7,309 nt of DNA from Pseudomonadota bacterium (lineage in GTDB: Bacteria > SAR324 > XYD2-FULL-50-16 > JAHJRI01). Position numbers and translations under genes: made by a program. Below the pieces are notes generated by a model. It had not been told where the DNA came from. It saw nothing but the letters and a program-made list of their open reading frames with translations, and ran no database searches. Of the stretch, positions 5,937 through 7,309 are shown piece by piece (positions within the stretch are counted from its first letter, which is position 1; every line of letters begins with the position of its first letter). The stretch covers positions 1 through 7,309 of the forward strand of contig JAKSDL010000885.1 of assembly GCA_022360105.1 (NCBI GenBank). Reading direction: 5' to 3'.

Positions 5937-6677
5937 CTAATTTTTTATCCAGCCATAGCCTTTTTCATCGACTTCGAGAGCCAGGTATTTATCTCCCGAT
6001 TTTACAATTTTGCCATCGGCCAGAATATGTACAAAATCGGGCGTGATATAGTTAAGAATTCTCTGGTAATGGGTCACTACAATGATTGATCGTTCTTCAT
6101 CCTTGACACTGTTGATGCCATTGGTTACCACCTGCAGGGCATCGACATCCAGTCCCGAATCCGTCTCATCCAGGATTGCCAGTTTAGGTTCCAGTACGGC
6201 CATTTGCAGAATCTCGTTTCTTTTTTTCTCACCTCCGGAAAAACCTTCGTTAACAGGTCTACTCAGGAAGCTCTTATCCATATTCACCAATTTCAATTTT
6301 TCTTTTACCAGCTTCAGAAAGTCCACCGCATCCAGCTCTTCCAGCCCCTGGTGCTTGCGCTTGGCATTTAAAGCCGCCTTGAGCAGATAGATATTGTTTA
6401 CCCCGGGAATTTCTATAGGATATTGAAATGCCAAAAACAGCCCCTCTCTGGCTCGAACTTCAGGCGACATCTCCAACAGATCCTGATTCAAGTATTCTAC
6501 ACTGCCATTGATAACGTCGTAACCGTCTCTTCCGGCCAGAACCCCAGCCAACGTACTTTTACCGGAACCATTAGGCCCCATGATGGCGTGCACTTCACCA
6601 GGCTTAACTTCAAGGCTCAATCCTTTCAGGATTTCCTGGTCGGCTACTTTTACTTTTAAATCGTTTATTTTCAGCAT
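5937..6677 (-). CDS. sufC: SufC, ABC-type ATPase of the SUF scaffold
   Basis: SufC is the soluble ATPase of the SufBC2D complex; ATP binding drives its dimerisation and opens the SufB-SufD interface for cluster assembly. The 246-residue product has every ABC ATPase element: Walker A GPNGSGKST at 34-42, the Q-loop glutamine Q85 in AFQYP, the signature FSGGEKKRNE at 146-155, Walker B with D170 and E171 in ILDETDSGLD (168-177), and the switch H203 in VTHYQR. The GEKKRNE form of the signature and the PIEIPGV segment at 87-93 are typical of SufC and not of transport ATPases. There is no membrane segment. The ATG at 6677 has a modest AAAAGG site 6 bases upstream. It lies 68 nt after sufB and 8 nt before sufD. 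Confidence 0.97.
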   Translation of the reverse strand: MLKINDLKVKVADQEILKGLSLEVKPGEVHAIMGPNGSGKSTLAGVLAGRDGYDVINGSVEYLNQDLLEMSPEVRAREGLFLAFQYPIEIPGVNNIYLLKAALNAKRKHQGLEELDAVDFLKLVKEKLKLVNMDKSFLSRPVNEGFSGGEKKRNEILQMAVLEPKLAILDETDSGLDVDALQVVTNGINSVKDEERSIIVVTHYQRILNYITPDFVHILADGKIVKSGDKYLALEVDEKGYGWIKN

Positions 6678-6731
6678 GATTGCCTTTTCTGGTTTTTATC
6701 AATAATCAATTATGAACTGTGAATTATTAAC

Positions 6732-6748
6732 TAGCCGTTTCGCGGCTA
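6732..6748. repeat. Small hairpin over the sufB stop codon
   Basis: TAGCCG (6732-6737) and CGGCTA (6743-6748) form a 6-bp stem with a 5-base loop; the right arm contains the sufB stop codon. The rest of the sufB-sufC spacer is AT-rich and has no T run next to the hairpin, so termination is unlikely. It may act as a processing or stabilising hairpin between the two cistrons, which is plausible because this is the only sizeable gap in the operon. Confidence 0.4.
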
Positions 6749-7309
6749 ACCAACGCCATCTTCCAGGCTCACCTCCATTAACTTCTGGGCTTCAACGGCG
6801 AATTCCATGGGCAAGACATTGAACACTTCCTTGCAGAAGCCGTTAACGATCAGGGAGATTGCCTCTTCTTCGGACAAGCCCCGTTGCTTGCAGAAGAACA
6901 GTTGATCTTCTCCAATTCTGGACGTGGAGGCTTCATGTTCCACCTTCCCCGTGTTGTTGCGCGATTCGATGTAGGGAAAGGTGTGAGCTCCGCATTTATC
7001 ACCCATTAACAGCGAATCACATTGGCTGTAATTGCGGGCTCTTTCAGCCCCCTTGCCAAACCGAACCAGCCCACGATAGGAGTTTTGACCATGACCGGCA
7101 GAAATACCCTTGGAAATGATAGTGCTTTTGGTGTTTTTGCCGATATGAATCATCTTGGTCCCGGTATCTGCCTGCTGATAGTTGGCAGTCAGCGCAACCG
7201 AATAGAACTCGCCGATGGAATTGTCACCCTGCAAAATAACGCTGGGATATTTCCAGGTGATTGCCGATCCCGTTTCCACCTGAGTCCAGGATATTTTAGA
7301 ATTCTCGCC
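6746..7309 (-). CDS. sufB: SufB, Fe-S scaffold subunit (C-terminal part, cut by window edge)
   Basis: Only the last 187 residues are in the window; the gene continues past position 7309, as SufB is normally about 470-495 residues. The frame is open to the edge, starting [10 protein letters not shown], which leads into the very conserved [13 protein letters not shown]. The GTG at 7279 lies inside this conserved block and is not the start. Further marks are [38 protein letters not shown], the conserved Cys of NYSQCDS (near 7019-7021, matching E. coli C405 by counting from the C-terminus), KCGAHTFPY, the second Glu of VEHE (E. coli E434 by the same count) and [11 protein letters not shown]. SufB is the subunit that receives sulfur and carries the nascent cluster with SufD and SufC. 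As the first of the visible genes it probably lies nearest the operon promoter, which is outside the window. Confidence 0.96.
   Translation of the reverse strand, partial: GENSKISWTQVETGSAITWKYPSVILQGDNSIGEFYSVALTANYQQADTGTKMIHIGKNTKSTIISKGISAGHGQNSYRGLVRFGKGAERARNYSQCDSLLMGDKCGAHTFPYIESRNNTGKVEHEASTSRIGEDQLFFCKQRGLSEEEAISLIVNGFCKEVFNVLPMEFAVEAQKLMEVSLEDGVG

Noticed and set aside
6082..6390. Plus-strand open frame of 102 codons opposite sufC, and similar frames opposite sufB, sufD and sufS
   Set aside because: Shadows of the strongly conserved SUF genes on the other strand, with Ser-rich low-complexity products and no family resemblance.
1..7309. CRISPR array, tRNA, rRNA, prophage or insertion sequence
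   Set aside because: No regularly spaced repeats, no tRNA or rRNA signature words and no transposase or integrase product were seen on either strand.

Overview
The window is a chromosomal stretch from a bacterium that probably lives without oxygen or at low oxygen and must cope with oxidative stress. It carries a superoxide reductase, a rubrerythrin-like diiron protein, a B12 adenosyltransferase and most of a SUF iron-sulfur cluster assembly operon. The operon order B-C-D-S-U-DUF59, with SufU rather than SufE, together with a class III superoxide reductase, would fit several deep bacterial lineages, including FCB-group candidates such as Calditrichota or KSB1-like bacteria. Sequence reading alone does not settle the taxon. 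Shine-Dalgarno sites are strong (GGGAGG) before both plus-strand genes.

Layout. Positions 1-354 hold no convincing gene and are dense in short palindromes and degenerate repeats. A PduO-type cobalamin adenosyltransferase (355-957) is on the minus strand. A 658-bp gap (958-1615) separates it from the divergent plus-strand pair: class III superoxide reductase (1616-1996) and a rubrerythrin-like ferritin-family protein (2075-2536). A strong bidirectional terminator (2545-2579) closes this pair and also the converging minus-strand SUF operon. Read 5' to 3' on the minus strand, that operon is sufB (C-terminal part only, cut by the window edge), sufC, sufD, sufS, sufU and a DUF59/SufT-like gene. 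Its junctions are tight: 68 nt, 8 nt, ATGA overlap, ATGA overlap, 2 nt.

How the genes fit together. SufS takes sulfur from cysteine and SufU carries it to the SufBCD scaffold, where clusters are built with ATP hydrolysis by SufC. The DUF59 protein probably helps cluster maturation or transfer. Superoxide reductase and the diiron protein would remove superoxide and possibly peroxide, which damage exposed Fe-S clusters. The convergent arrangement is therefore functionally coherent, although co-regulation is not shown by the sequence. I see no previously undescribed system here. The items most worth a second look are the structured repeat region at 1-354, the long unexplained gap at 958-1615, and the superoxide reductase with a degenerate desulforedoxin domain next to a diiron protein that has no rubredoxin domain.
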